Source of the DNA: Oceanobacillus sp. HTM 045
GTDB lineage: Bacteria; Pseudomonadota; Alphaproteobacteria; Rhodobacterales; Rhodobacteraceae
Direction of reading: 5' to 3'
DNA: 64,000 bases
Assembly: GCA_009733745.1 (NCBI GenBank)
Contig: WNWL01000008.1
Location: 1 to 64,000, forward strand
The notes under the pieces were generated by a model, which saw nothing but the letters and a program-made list of their open reading frames with translations, was not told where the DNA came from and searched no databases. The position numbers were made by a program, and so were the translations under genes. This document shows positions 9,450 to 18,927 of the stretch, piece after piece. Position 1 is the stretch's first letter. Each line of letters begins with the position of its first letter.

Positions 9450-10356
9450 CCTTCGCTCTGGTGCTCTTGCCCATTTCCCGCGCCAGACCGACAAACGCCT
9501 TGAGGGCAGCCGAAGGATTGCGTCTGCCCGGATAGTAGAGGCAGAGGTCGCCGAGAACCGGGGTCCAGTCCTTCAGGACGCGGAGGAGGCGCCCCATATT
9601 GATATCGGCCCGCACGTCCTGCTCTAGGAACAGTCCAACTCCCACGCCTTCCAGAACCGCCGTGCGGGCGAGACTGGCTTCGTCCAGCGTAATCGGTCCG
9701 TCCACGTCCATCCGCACGGTCTCGCCCAGCCTCTCGAAGTGCCATCTGAGGAGCGATCCATTCGGCAGCCGTGCGCGGACGCATCGATGCCGCGCGAGAT
9801 CCGCCGGCGAGAGAGGCGTTCCGCATTGTGCAAAGTACTCTGGAGAGCCGACGACGGCGTAACGCTGCGGCCTCCCAAGCGGGACCGCGATCATGTCGAC
9901 CGGAACGAGATCCGACCGCCGTAGTCCGAGATCGAAGCCATCGGCGACGATATCAACCAGCCGACCCTCGGTGACTACATCGACATGCACCTCTGGATGG
10001 CGGCGCAGGAACTCGAAGATCAGGGGCGAGATGATCTCCCGCGCACCCGCCGCGAAGGCGTTAATGCGCAGCGTTCCCGACGGTGTGGTCTGCTGCGCGC
10101 GGACACCGTCGAGTGCGTCGTGCATCTCGCGCAGGGCAGGGCCCGCTCTCTCGACGAAAGCACGGCCTGCATCCGTGAGCGCGACGCTGCGCGTCGTTCT
10201 GTTGAACAGGCGCACGCCGAGGCCAGTCTCGAGCTTCGCCACGGCGTTGCTCAGCGCCGTCGTCGACATGCCGAGCGCCCGGGCGGCACCGCGGAACGAC
10301 CCCTCGCGGGCTACGGCGACGACGGCGTCGAGGTCGGCCAGTCCGAACCGGTACAT
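9442..10356 (-). CDS. LysR-type transcriptional regulator
   Basis: 304 aa. The N-terminal winged helix is typical: [59 protein letters not shown]. The rest is a periplasmic-binding-like effector domain. The best resemblance is to the CrgA-like/DmlR-like LysR group. It is divergent from the NTF2-like/SDR operon at 10469, with 112 bp between them, so it most likely controls that operon and itself. The inducer is unknown, probably a metabolite of the neighbouring oxidoreductases. Confidence 0.9.
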   Translation of the reverse strand: MYRFGLADLDAVVAVAREGSFRGAARALGMSTTALSNAVAKLETGLGVRLFNRTTRSVALTDAGRAFVERAGPALREMHDALDGVRAQQTTPSGTLRINAFAAGAREIISPLIFEFLRRHPEVHVDVVTEGRLVDIVADGFDLGLRRSDLVPVDMIAVPLGRPQRYAVVGSPEYFAQCGTPLSPADLARHRCVRARLPNGSLLRWHFERLGETVRMDVDGPITLDEASLARTAVLEGVGVGLFLEQDVRADINMGRLLRVLKDWTPVLGDLCLYYPGRRNPSAALKAFVGLAREMGKSTRAKAG

Positions 10357-10366
10357 TTAACGATTA

Positions 10367-10413
10367 TCCCGAAAATCCCGATAAGGCATAACGAACTATC
10401 CCCATTTTCGGGA
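10367..10413. promoter_or_regulatory. Inverted repeat in the divergent LysR promoter region
   Basis: TCCCGAAAAT (10367-10376) and ATTTTCGGGA (10404-10413) are perfect 10-bp inverted arms 27 bases apart, in the only gap between the divergent LysR and NTF2-like genes. The position and symmetry suit a LysR operator. An additional half-site-like ATCCCGAT lies between the arms. Confidence 0.6.
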
Positions 10414-10468
10414 TTTCTGTCCACGCCTAGATGACTTCGCGAAGGACGAAGACGTCAGGGAGACAGAC

Positions 10469-10792
10469 ATGAGGATGCCAGAACCCTTGCAAACCTACTT
10501 CGACGCCGACAGGGCGGTTGGCAATGCCGCGCCCCTGACTGCTTTCGCTTCCGATGCCATCGTGAAAGACGAAGGAAAACTGCACGCCGGCCACGACGCC
10601 ATCGCGGCGTGGTGGCAAACGGCCAAGGCGCAGTATCGGCACCGGGCGGAGCCATGCGAGGTCCGCGAGGAGCGTGGTGCCATCATTGTTCGCGCCAGGG
10701 TGACCGGGGAGTTTCCGGGCAGCCCCGCCCTTCTCACTTTCGCATTCCAGCTCGAAAGCGGACGGATCAAAGCGCTGGAGATCGGCGCATGA
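10469..10792 (+). CDS. SnoaL/NTF2-like small protein
   Basis: 107 aa with the cone-shaped NTF2-like pattern: [20 protein letters not shown], a middle GHDAIAAWW helix, and beta strands ending [19 protein letters not shown]. Such proteins bind or isomerise small hydrophobic molecules; no catalytic residue can be fixed here. The ATG at 10469 follows an AGGGAGACAGAC stretch with a good ribosome-binding site. It is the first gene of an operon with the SDR, which it overlaps by ATGA, and it faces the LysR regulator. Confidence 0.75.
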   Translation: MRMPEPLQTYFDADRAVGNAAPLTAFASDAIVKDEGKLHAGHDAIAAWWQTAKAQYRHRAEPCEVREERGAIIVRARVTGEFPGSPALLTFAFQLESGRIKALEIGA

Positions 10793-11568
10793 ACGATTTC
10801 CTCGAGCTCCGGGAAAAGCGTGTGCTCATCACGTCGGGCACGCGCGGCGCGGGCGCGGCAACGGTGTCGCTGTTTCATGAACTTGGCGCGCGCATCCTCA
10901 CCACGGCAAGGTCCCGCCCGGCGCAGATGCCTGATGTCGGGTTCGTCGCCGCCGATCTCACGACCGCGCAGGGCTGCGAGGAAGTGGCCGAGGCGGCGCG
11001 CAAGCACCTTGGCGAGGTGGATATCCTCGTTCACATGCTCGGCGGCTCGTCCGCACCGGCAGGCGGTTTCGGCGCACTGAGCGATGCGGAGTGGGAGAGG
11101 GAGATCGGCCTCAACCTCATGCCCGCCGTGCGCCTGGATCGTGCGCTCGTCCCCGCGATGGTCGCGCGGGGCAGGGGTGTCGTCATCCACGTTACGTCGA
11201 TCCAGAGCGCGTTGCCTCTGCCCGAGGCGACGACCGCCTACGCGGCCGCGAAGGCGGCGCTGTCCACCTACAGCAAGAGCCTCTCGAAGGAGGTCTCGCC
11301 GAAGGGCGTGCGCGTCGTGCGCATCTCTCCGGGCTGGATCGAGACCGAAGCCGCCGTCCAGTTGACCGACCGGATCGCGCAGGACGCAGGCGTCGACCGC
11401 GCGGAAGCGAGGGACATCGTCATGAAGTCGCTCGGCGGTATTCCGCTCGGGCGGCCATCGAAGCCCGGAGAGGTCGCGAACCTCGTCGCGTTCCTCGCTT
11501 CGGGGCGCGCCGCGAGCATCACCGGTGCCGAATACGTCATCGACGGCGGCACGATCCCCACCGCCTGA
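10789..11568 (+). CDS. Short-chain dehydrogenase/reductase (SDR)
   Basis: 259 aa. The Rossmann nucleotide-binding region reads [18 protein letters not shown], a slight variant of TGxxxGxG. It is followed by the acidic/NNAG-equivalent region [14 protein letters not shown], catalytic Ser in VTSIQSALP, Tyr-x3-Lys in AYAAAKAAL, and the C-terminal GAEYVIDGG typical of classical SDRs. It oxidises an alcohol or reduces a ketone with NAD(P). The start at 10789 is chosen because it overlaps the stop of the NTF2-like gene (ATGA) and fits the family N-terminus; the open frame upstream to 10609 is not homologous. Confidence 0.9.
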   Translation: MNDFLELREKRVLITSGTRGAGAATVSLFHELGARILTTARSRPAQMPDVGFVAADLTTAQGCEEVAEAARKHLGEVDILVHMLGGSSAPAGGFGALSDAEWEREIGLNLMPAVRLDRALVPAMVARGRGVVIHVTSIQSALPLPEATTAYAAAKAALSTYSKSLSKEVSPKGVRVVRISPGWIETEAAVQLTDRIAQDAGVDRAEARDIVMKSLGGIPLGRPSKPGEVANLVAFLASGRAASITGAEYVIDGGTIPTA

Positions 11569-11663
11569 GGTCACGGCATCGTGCCCGGCCCGATCCGGGG
11601 CGGCACGGCGCATCCCGATCAAAACCTACCCCGAAGCCAGCTTCCAACCAGAAGGAACAGACG

Positions 11664-12461
11664 ATGATCTCGCCCATCCGCAATACCCTCATCGCGGCAG
11701 CAGCGACCGCGGCCATCGCGGGCGGCGCACTGGCCGAACCCCGCGCGCGCATCCCTGACGACCAGGCGGTAAAAACCGTCGTGCTCGTCCATGGCGCATT
11801 CGCCGACGGATCGGGCTGGCGTGGCGTCTATGACGACCTGACCGCCCGTGGCTACCGCGTCGCCATCGTGCAGAACCCGCTCACCTCGTTCGTAGATGAC
11901 GTAAACGCCGTCCGCCGCGTCCTCGCGCGGCAGGACGGGCCGCTCATCCTCGTCGGCCACTCCTAAGGCGGCTCCATCATCACTGAGGCCGGCGCCGACC
12001 CGAAGGTGGCGGGTCTCGTCTATCTTTCCGCACTCGCGCCCGATGTCGGCGAGAGCACGGGCGACCAGTTCGCGGAGACCCCCGCGCCGCCCGAGTTCGT
12101 GATCGAAACCGGGCCGGACGGCTTCGGCTTCGTCAACATGGAGCTCTTCAAGGTGGGCTTTGCGGGCGATCTGACCGATGTGGATGCGGCCTTCCTGCGC
12201 GACTCCCAAGTGCCGATCAACATGGCAATCTTCGGCACCCCGCTCTTGCAGGCAGCCTGGCGCACCAAGCCGAGCTGGGCGATCGTCGCAACGCAGGACC
12301 GCGCCATCGATCCGCGCCTTCTGAGGCAGCAGGCTGAGCGGATCGGCGCCGATATCACCGAGGTCGAAGCGAGCCATGTGCCGTTCCTCACCCAGCCGCT
12401 CCTCGTCGCCGACGTGATCGATGCTGCGGCGCAAAGCGTGTCGCGGGCCGCCGCCCACTGA
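11664..12461 (+). pseudogene. Exported alpha/beta hydrolase with a stop directly after the nucleophile serine
   Basis: A signal peptide (MISPIRNTLIAAAATAAIAG, ending GALAEP) precedes an alpha/beta hydrolase: VVLVHGAFADGSGWRGVYDD, then PLILVGHS followed by TAA at 11964-11966, then GGSIITEAG and the rest in the same frame down to AQSVSRAAAH. In relatives the elbow is GHSYGG, so TAC/TAT became TAA immediately after the nucleophile. Everything else, including the C-terminal His region (SHVPFLTQPL), is preserved, so the mutation is recent or a sequencing error. A GAAGGA ribosome-binding site lies upstream of ATG 11664. It follows the SDR in the same direction. Confidence 0.85.
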
Positions 12462-12536
12462 TCCCTTCTCAGCCGGCCAGGCCCGCACGGCGATCCTCCG
12501 CGTGGGCCTTTGTCACCCAACAAGAAAGCAGGAACC

Positions 12537-14174
12537 ATGGACGACGTGGCATCGCTGGAAGCAGCAGACTTTGCCCGGCGCGCGCGAGAGAACCAGGCGC
12601 GGCTGACCATCGAACTTCGACCCGACTACGACTTCATCGTCTGCGGAGCCGGATCCTCCGGCTCCGTGATCGCCGGGCGGCTGGCGGAAAACCCCGATGC
12701 AAGCGTACTGCTGCTGGAGGCGAGAGGCAGCGATGAGTGCGACGCAGTCCTCGACCCTGCACGCTGGCCGGCCAATCTCGGGAGCGAGCGGGACTGGGGT
12801 TTCAAGGCGGAACCCAATCCCAATCTCGACGGGCGCGAGATCCCGATGTCGATGGGCAAGGGCCTCGGCGGTGGATCGAGCATCAACGTCATGGTCTGGG
12901 CGCGCGGTCACCGGAGCGACTGGGATTTCTTCGCTGCTGAGGCGGGGGATCGACGGTGGAGCTACGAGAACGTGCTGCAAGTCTACCGGCGGATCGAGAA
13001 CTGGCAGGGCGCGCCCGATCCTGATTTCCGCGGAACCGGCGGCCCGGTCTGGGTGCAGCCGGCGCGCTCTCCGTCCCCGATCGCTCTCGCCATGCTAGAG
13101 GCGGCGCAGGGGCTCGGTATCCCGGTCTTCGATCATCCGAACGGCCGGATGATGGAAGGGGCAGGCGGGGCCGCATTCACCGACATGCTGGTCCGCAACG
13201 GCCGGCGGCACTCGCTCTACCGGGCCTATGTCCGCCCCATGCTCGATCGGCCGAACCTGACGGTTGTCACTGGGGCACATGTGCGCCGCGTTGTCTTCCG
13301 TGGGCGCCGGGCGACGGCGGTCGAGTTCGAGCACAACGGCCGGCGCATGTCGATCGGCGCGCGGGCCGAGATCGTGCTTTCCCTGGGCGCTCTCCAGACA
13401 CCTAGGGTGCTGATGCATTCGGGAATCGGCGATCGCCGGGAGCTGGACGGCTTCGGGATCCCGGTTGTCCAGAACCTCCCGGGGGTCGGTAAGAACTTGC
13501 AGGACCACGTCTCCTTCGGCTGCACATGGGAGTACTCGGAGCCGCTGACACCCCGGAACAGCGGTAGCGAAGTGACAATGTACTGGAAGAGCCGGCCCAA
13601 GCTCGAGACACCCGACCTGCTATTTTGCCAGGTCGAGTTCCCGGTATCGAGCGAGCGAACGGCGTCGCGAGGCGTGCCCAAGCACGGGTGGACGATGTTT
13701 GCAGGTCTTGCGCGCCCGGAAAGCCGGGGGCGTCTGCGCCTGAAGAACGCCGATCCTTCCGCTCCCCTGGCGATCGACGCGAATTTCCTCTCCGACGAAA
13801 GGGACATGGAGACGGCGGCCGCTTGTGTGGAGCTCTGCCGCGAAGTCGGCAACGCGCAGGCCTTCCGCCCCTTCGTGCGTGGCGAAGCCATGCCCGGCGA
13901 CGTGAAGGGCGATCTGCTCGATCAGTACATCCGCGACGCCGCCGTCACCTACTGGCACCAGAGCTGTACCGCGAAGATGGGTACGGATGACATGTCGGTC
14001 ATCGACGGGACGCTGCGGGTGTACGGCTTAGAGGCTCTGCGGGTGGCCGATGGCTCGATAATGCCAAGGGTCACGACCGGCAACACGCAAGCCCCCTGCG
14101 CCATGATCGGCGAACTCGCCGCTGAAATGATCCTCGAGGCGCACGGCATTCATCACGGCTCGGTCGTGGCCTGA
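12537..14174 (+). CDS. GMC-family FAD-dependent oxidoreductase
   Basis: 545 aa. The N-terminal dinucleotide fold reads DFIVCGAGSSGSVIAGRLAE, GMC signature 1 is MGKGLGGGSSINVMVWARGH, and signature 2 is GALQTPRVLMHSGIG. The C-terminal catalytic part has YWHQSCTAKMG (His474) and VADGSIMPRVTTGNTQAP. It resembles choline dehydrogenase and the alcohol dehydrogenases of this family, which oxidise primary alcohols or similar groups with FAD. ATG 12537 has AGCAGGA upstream. With the SDR and the (now broken) hydrolase before it, it probably belonged to a degradation route for an alcohol- or ester-containing compound. Substrate not deducible. Confidence 0.9.
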   Translation: MDDVASLEAADFARRARENQARLTIELRPDYDFIVCGAGSSGSVIAGRLAENPDASVLLLEARGSDECDAVLDPARWPANLGSERDWGFKAEPNPNLDGREIPMSMGKGLGGGSSINVMVWARGHRSDWDFFAAEAGDRRWSYENVLQVYRRIENWQGAPDPDFRGTGGPVWVQPARSPSPIALAMLEAAQGLGIPVFDHPNGRMMEGAGGAAFTDMLVRNGRRHSLYRAYVRPMLDRPNLTVVTGAHVRRVVFRGRRATAVEFEHNGRRMSIGARAEIVLSLGALQTPRVLMHSGIGDRRELDGFGIPVVQNLPGVGKNLQDHVSFGCTWEYSEPLTPRNSGSEVTMYWKSRPKLETPDLLFCQVEFPVSSERTASRGVPKHGWTMFAGLARPESRGRLRLKNADPSAPLAIDANFLSDERDMETAAACVELCREVGNAQAFRPFVRGEAMPGDVKGDLLDQYIRDAAVTYWHQSCTAKMGTDDMSVIDGTLRVYGLEALRVADGSIMPRVTTGNTQAPCAMIGELAAEMILEAHGIHHGSVVA

Positions 14175-14205
14175 CCAATCCGAAGCCCCCTTGCCGCTTC
14201 TGGAA

Positions 14206-14230
14206 GGCGCAGCGAAGACCTCGCTGCGCC
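14206..14230 (+). terminator. Strong hairpin after the GMC gene
   Basis: GGCGCAGCGA, AGACC, TCGCTGCGCC form a perfect 10-bp GC-rich stem with a 5-base loop, 32 bases after the GMC stop codon. There is no T-run, as often seen for hairpin terminators in high-GC alphaproteobacteria. Confidence 0.6.
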
Positions 14231-14754
14231 GAACGTGCTGAAGTGATGATCGATGATGCCGCTCTTCAACATGGCAGCCGGACGCAAGATGCAGGCTGCA
14301 GGGTCGCCAGATTGCTTCGGCTGGACCGTGTTCTCGCAGTCTGAACCTACCCGATTGAGCTTAGAACGGGAAGGTGCGGCATCATGGTTGCGGGCATTCC
14401 GCAACGCCTCAATGTGCCAGCAACACCGGGGGTGCGGCCTGTCGATGGCCGCTCCTCTGGCTCAGGCACCGCCAGAACATTCATCCTTTGCGAGAAGTTT
14501 CTGACATTCGATCTTTGGTGCCTGCCGCCGCTGCGGTAGAGCACCCCTTAGCGGCAAGCTAAGCCAGAATGGTGCAAGAATGCTGGTGTGCGCTGATGCC
14601 CGCATGTCGGTCACGACCGTCGCCACTTCAGGCGCCGCGGGAGGAAATTGACTGCTGATCTCAACCGGGAGTCTGGTCCGTCGCCCCGTGCTTCTCAACT
14701 CCGGGAGCATGCTCGCGCTGACCTGAGATCCATTTCCTCCTCTAGGGTTCGGAC
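14231..14754. other. Gap without a supported gene
   Basis: Short open frames on both strands show no recognisable pattern and mixed codon composition. This stretch separates the intact GMC cluster from the IS debris starting near 15 kb and may itself be remnant sequence. Confidence 0.4.
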
Positions 14755-15006
14755 TCAATCAGCGCCATTTTCGATGGCAGTGAGCGATGTAGCTGCGTAG
14801 CGTAGGATATACGGCTCCTCGGTTGGTTTTCCGATAGGCTGGTGGTTGCCGAAGAAGGCTACATAACAGTCGTAGGCATTGATCTCCTCGTCGAGCCAGC
14901 AATGGACGACAATGCCGTATTCGGGGCCGCCTTCTTCAAGTCCATAGTAGCGAACCTTTGTACCGGGTGGCAGGTATGGGCCTGATGTGTTTCGGTCATC
15001 GTTCAT
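14755..15006 (-). CDS. Small acidic conserved hypothetical protein
   Basis: 83 aa. Key stretches are YLPPGTKVRYYGLEEGGPEY, IVVHCWLDEEINAYDCYVAF and EEPYILRYAATSL. The mix of Tyr, Trp and acidic residues in a compact beta-rich chain is like small soluble proteins, including some immunity proteins, but I do not recognise the family. The start at 15006 (MNDDRNTS) is preferred; the extra upstream Met would lie in the flank of the adjoining IS5 element. It sits just beyond the 3' end of that element, so its own promoter may have been displaced. Function unknown. Confidence 0.55.
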   Translation of the reverse strand: MNDDRNTSGPYLPPGTKVRYYGLEEGGPEYGIVVHCWLDEEINAYDCYVAFFGNHQPIGKPTEEPYILRYAATSLTAIENGAD

Positions 15007-15029
15007 GATCAGCGCCTTCCTTGCAGCCC

Positions 15030-15845
15030 TCATAGCCAAAACGCGATGGAAGTGACCAGCGCCACGGCTGACAGGAAGTTCGCCGCGAGCTTGTCGTAGC
15101 GAGTGGCGACGCGCCGGAAGTCCTTGATCCTGCAGAAGGCGTTCTCGATCAGGTGGCGACCACGGTAGCGCTGCTGATCGTATCGGATGGCGCGCTTACG
15201 GTTCCGGTGGCCCGGAATGACGGGGCTGGTGCCGTTCTCGCGCAGCGACTTGCGCAGGCTGTTGGCGTCGTGGCCTTTGTCGCCGAGCAGATAGCGCATC
15301 GGCCCGGCGCGTTCGAGCAGGGTCGAAGCAGCCTTCACATCGCTGACATTGCCCGCCGTCAGCATGAGCGCATAGGGGCGACCAAGAACGTCGGCCAGGG
15401 CGTGGATTTTGGTTGTCCAGCCGCCACGGGAACGACCGATCGCCTGCGTTTGGCGCCCCCTTTTTCACCAAATGCAGAGCGCTGGGCTTTGATGTAGGTG
15501 CTTTCGATCGCCGTGCTTTTCGTCACCGCGCCCGCCACTGCCAGAGCATCGAGCAGCTTGGTCCAAAAACCCCGGCGCGACCAACGGTTGAAGCGATTGT
15601 AGACCGTTGTCGATGGCCTATAGTCTGTCGGGCAGTCGCACCAGCGGCAGCCGGATTTCAGCACATGCAGGATGCCAGAAATCACCCGCCGATCATCAAC
15701 CCGCCGCGCACCAGGCTGGTTCTTGGGCAAGTGCGGTTCGATCGCTTGCCAGGCTTCATCCGACAACCAGAACAACGAACGCGACATCTTGAAGGGCCTC
15801 CCGCTGCGGTGAAAACCCTTTGAATCAATACATGCTTCGAATTTA
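15030..15845 (-). mobile_element. IS5-family (IS427 group) insertion sequence with split transposase
   Basis: Two reverse-strand frames make one transposase. The first (15787 to 15359) begins MSRSLFWLSDEAWQAIEPHL and includes RPSTTVYNRFNRWSRRGFW and the DDE-domain region STAIESTYIKAQRSAF. The second (15365 to 15030) reads MLTAGNVSDVKAASTLLER, MRYLLGDKGHDANSLRKSL (second Asp), HLIENAFCRIKDFRRVATRY (catalytic Glu) and ends TSIAFWL. In this group the two frames are joined by programmed -1 frameshifting, and a homopolymer-rich stretch at 15461-15470 is the likely slip site. The element may be functional. Its terminal inverted repeats could not be set exactly. Confidence 0.8.
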
Positions 15846-15854
15846 AAGAGGTTG

Positions 15855-15989
15855 ATTGGGTTTTGACCCTAGTTTGAGGTAGAGTCCGTCTCAACGAGGG
15901 AGACGGACGGAATGAAGAGATCACGGTTCAGCGAGGAGCAGATCATCGGCATCCTGAAGCAGCAGGAGAGCGGAATCTACCCGATCTGA
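15855..15989 (+). mobile_element. IS3-family left end with truncated OrfA
   Basis: The stretch AGTTTGAGGTAGAGTCCGTC, then GAGACGGACGGAATGAAGAG, is the left end and start of an IS3-family OrfA (MKRSRFSEEQIIGILKQQES) that stops after 25 residues. The same end occurs on the other strand at 52200-52245 with a longer OrfA. Here it was cut off by the next fragment. It is a relic. Confidence 0.75.
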
Positions 15990-16110
15990 CTGGTTGTGGG
16001 CGCCGTCTTTGTGCAAGGTTGCATGCCTCAAGTGTTCTGGTAGTGGGCTTGCCATGCGCCTGTCGTTCCCCTCAATACCTGTCTCATTACTCTGGCCGCC
16101 ATTGGGAGAG

Positions 16111-16269
16111 TTGACAAGGCAACGACATTCGGACGAAGACACTCTGAAGCTGCTGCGTGAAATCGAGTTAAGGCTGAAAGCAGGCGCCGACCTTGCTTCG
16201 GCAAGCCGCAGCATTGGGATAAGCGAAGCGATAACTTGCGGCTGGCGAAAGCGATACGGCGGGATGTGA
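16111..16269 (+). mobile_element. IS3-family OrfA fragment
   Basis: The frame reads RHSDEDTLKLLREIELRLKA, GADLASASRSIGISEA, WRKRYGGM and then stops. That is the N-terminal helix-turn-helix half of an IS3-type OrfA different from the one just upstream. The protein normally continues past GGM, so this is a truncated relic. The 120 bases between the two relics hold no recognised gene. Confidence 0.65.
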
Positions 16270-16289
16270 CGACGATAGTTGCCCACTAT

Positions 16290-17183
16290 CTAGACTGAAA
16301 TCGCCGAAGCGAGTTGCATCGCGAAGCGCGCGGACGCCACCGGAAGCGTTCGGCCCTTCATGTACCCGAGAAACAATGTCCCGGCAGGCAGATCTCGTCG
16401 CGAAACCTCGCGAACTGCGATGTTACTGGACAAGTCTCGCTTCAGTCCGATTGGTATCTGAAAGCCAACCGCCTGTTCATGCATGACGTAGTGGCGCATG
16501 AACTCAAAGCTCGACGACTCGACGACTGGCCCGAGGCTGACCGATCTCCCGCGAGTGGCGCTATCCAGCAAGTGGCGAACACCGTACTCTCTTGTCGGCA
16601 GGACGTGCGGATAGGCTAGGCAATCGTGCAGACGCACTGGTCCATCCTTCCTGGCCAGCGGGTGATCCGTCGCCAGCATCGCACAAACCGGCTGCGGAGC
16701 CGACGCAATAACCTCGAAATCCACCATGTGAACCGGTTCGAAGACGAGCGCCAGGTCGCTCTCGAACTGCGAAAGATCCCGCTCCGCCGCCGCACGATCG
16801 CGCACGCGGACCGAGAACGTCACGCCGGGATGCTCCGCGCGGTAGGCCGATATCTGCTCCGGCAGGAAGTACGGAATCAGCGCCTGGCTGCATGCGATAG
16901 ACACGTGCCCCCGCCGCGCGCCGGAAAGATCGGCGACCTGGCTCTGCACACGGGCGAGTTCGGACCGTTGCGCCCGGTAGTGCTGGACCAGCAACTCGCC
17001 CGCCGTGTTCAGCCGGACGCCATGCGGCAAGCGCTCGAAGATCTGGCTGCCGAACTCCTCCTCGAAACGCTGGATGCGCCGGTTCAGCGCAGAGGAGGTG
17101 ATGTTGATGTCCTCGGCTGCCTTGCGGATCGATCCCGCGCGGGCAACCTCCTCGATCAGTCGGAATGTCTCCAGATGCCGCAT
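16290..17183 (-). CDS. LysR-type regulator of the adjacent ABC transporter operon
   Basis: 297 aa. The winged helix reads HLETFRLIEEVARAGSIRKA, AEDINITSSALNRRIQRFEE, IFERLPHGVRLNTAGELL; the effector domain follows. The start is ATG at 17183, since AGGAGGAA lies 4 bases upstream; longer in-frame starts read through that site. It is divergent from the binding-protein gene at 17304, with a 12-bp palindrome between them. Regulation of the transporter and allophanate hydrolase operon is inferred from this arrangement. The ligand could be the transported compound. Confidence 0.88.
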   Translation of the reverse strand: MRHLETFRLIEEVARAGSIRKAAEDINITSSALNRRIQRFEEEFGSQIFERLPHGVRLNTAGELLVQHYRAQRSELARVQSQVADLSGARRGHVSIACSQALIPYFLPEQISAYRAEHPGVTFSVRVRDRAAAERDLSQFESDLALVFEPVHMVDFEVIASAPQPVCAMLATDHPLARKDGPVRLHDCLAYPHVLPTREYGVRHLLDSATRGRSVSLGPVVESSSFEFMRHYVMHEQAVGFQIPIGLKRDLSSNIAVREVSRRDLPAGTLFLGYMKGRTLPVASARFAMQLASAISV

Positions 17184-17212
17184 CGTTTCCTCCTGCTGCT
17201 GCATCAAATGCA

Positions 17213-17224
17213 GCAGATATCTGC
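17213..17224. promoter_or_regulatory. Perfect palindrome in the LysR/ABC-transporter divergent promoter
   Basis: GCAGATATCTGC is a perfect 12-bp palindrome 30 bases upstream of the LysR start and about 80 bases upstream of the binding-protein gene. A related half (GCAGATGC) occurs near 17271. It is a good candidate for the LysR operator. Confidence 0.6.
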
Positions 17225-17303
17225 AAAATTAACAATAGAAGTACGCACGGCAACGCAGCATGATTTTTCGCAGATGCAAACGATCGGTATTCGGAGGTGA
17301 GAC

Positions 17304-18923
17304 ATGTCCATCGCGGCGTCCAGGCGCAGTTTCATGAAACTCGGCGGCGGCACGCTGGCCGCGTCGATGCTGCCTTTCCTGAAGCACATCCCGGCTCATG
17401 CAGCCTCCGGCGACGTGGCGGTCGCGGCGATGGGCCAGACGATCAACAGCCTGGATCTTCACCGGACCGGCACCAACCGGCCGAGCTATCAGATCGCGGT
17501 CAACTGCTATGACCGGCTGGTGAGCTTCGGCACCAAGGAGACGCCGGACGGGGGGCTCTCCTATGACTACTCGAAGATCGAGCCGGAACTGGCCGAGAGT
17601 TGGGAAACCTCGGAAGACGGTCTCACGATGACCTTCAAGATAAAGCCGGAAGCGGTTTTCCAGGACGGCACGCCGGTAACGGCCGAGGATGTGAAGTGGT
17701 CGTTCGACCGTGCGGTATCGGCCGGCGGATTCCCGACCGTTCAGATGAAGGCCGGCGGCCTCGTTCGGCCCGACCAGTTCGAGGCGGCCGATGAACGGAC
17801 CTTCGTGATCAAGCTGGACCGGGCCTCCAAGCTGACACTGCCCGACCTCGCGGTTCCGGTGCCCTTCATCCTGAACTCGAAACTGGCCAGGGAACATGTC
17901 ACCGACGACGACCCCTGGGCGATGGAGTTCGTCCACAAGAACACCATCGGGTCGGGCGCCTACAAGGTGATCCGCTGGGATCCCGGACAGCAGCTGGTCT
18001 ACGAGCGCAACGACGCTTGGATCGGTGGCCCGCTGCCGGGAATCCAGCGGCTGGTGCTGCGCGAGGTTCCGAGCCAGGCGACCCGGCGCGCCCTGATCGA
18101 ACGCGGCGACATCCAGATGTCGTTCAATATCCCGAACAAGGACGCCAAGGAACTGGACGCCGAGCCCAACGTTAAGGTGTTCTCCACGCCCATCGAGAAC
18201 TCGATCTACGTCGTCGGCGTGAACCACGACTTCGAGCCCTTCCAGGACCCGGACGTACGCAAAGCGCTCGCCTATGCGATCCCCTACGAGGAGATCTTCA
18301 AGGCTGCCGCCTACGAGCGCGGCAATCCGATGTGGGGCGGCGGTCCGGAGATCGAAACCGCCGACTGGCCGCAGAAATCGCCCTACTACACCGACCTCGA
18401 CAAGGCGGCGGAGCACCTTGAAAAATCAAGTTTTGCCAAAGGCTTCGAGGTTCCGTTCTCGATCAGCCTCGGCCAGACGGACTGGATGGAGCCAACGGCT
18501 CTCCTGATCCAGGAGAACGTCGGCAAGCTTGGCATCGCCTGTACCATTGACAAGATCCCGAGCGCCAACTGGCGCACGGCCAGCCTGGTGGAGAAGCGCC
18601 TCCCGCTGCACCTGGAAGGTTTCGGCGGCTGGCTGAACTACCCCTGCTACTACTTCTTCTGGGCCTACAAGCACGGGCACCTGTTCAACTCGTCGAACTA
18701 CAGGAACGACGAGATCGAGACGCTGGTCGACGAGACACTGCACCTGCCCGCCAATCACCCGGACTACGCGCCCAAGGTCAAGCGGATGATCGAGATCGCG
18801 TTCGAGGACCTGCCGCGCATCCCGCTCTGGCAGCCTGCGCTCAATGTCGCAACCAACGGCGTTGCGGGTTACGAGTACTGGTTCCACCGCCAGCTCGACG
18901 CCCGCAAGCTGACGAAGGGCTGA
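17304..18923 (+). CDS. Periplasmic substrate-binding protein, dipeptide/oligopeptide (SBP_bac_5) family
   Basis: 539 aa. A twin-arginine signal (ASRRSFMKLGGG ... HIPAHA) predicts Tat export to the periplasm. The mature protein has the family order: INSLDLHRTGTNRPSYQIAV, ELAESWETSEDGLTMTFKI, VFQDGTPVTAEDVKWSFDRA, IGSGAYKVIRWDPGQQLVY, DVRKALAYAIPYEEIF and LPRIPLWQPALN. It captures a small peptide-like or amide compound for the two permeases downstream. GGAGGTGAG precedes the ATG. The operon continues with two permeases, a double ATPase and allophanate hydrolase, which suggests a nitrogen-rich amide substrate rather than ordinary peptides. Confidence 0.9.
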   Translation: MSIAASRRSFMKLGGGTLAASMLPFLKHIPAHAASGDVAVAAMGQTINSLDLHRTGTNRPSYQIAVNCYDRLVSFGTKETPDGGLSYDYSKIEPELAESWETSEDGLTMTFKIKPEAVFQDGTPVTAEDVKWSFDRAVSAGGFPTVQMKAGGLVRPDQFEAADERTFVIKLDRASKLTLPDLAVPVPFILNSKLAREHVTDDDPWAMEFVHKNTIGSGAYKVIRWDPGQQLVYERNDAWIGGPLPGIQRLVLREVPSQATRRALIERGDIQMSFNIPNKDAKELDAEPNVKVFSTPIENSIYVVGVNHDFEPFQDPDVRKALAYAIPYEEIFKAAAYERGNPMWGGGPEIETADWPQKSPYYTDLDKAAEHLEKSSFAKGFEVPFSISLGQTDWMEPTALLIQENVGKLGIACTIDKIPSANWRTASLVEKRLPLHLEGFGGWLNYPCYYFFWAYKHGHLFNSSNYRNDEIETLVDETLHLPANHPDYAPKVKRMIEIAFEDLPRIPLWQPALNVATNGVAGYEYWFHRQLDARKLTKG

Positions 18924-18927
18924 GCCT

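Noticed and set aside
10609-10788. Long N-terminal extension of the SDR gene
   Set aside because: The extension reads through the NTF2-like gene in another frame; the ATGA start at 10789 matches the family.
15994-16110. Open frame upstream of the IS3 fragment as a separate gene
   Set aside because: Its first part has no family pattern and lies between two IS relics.
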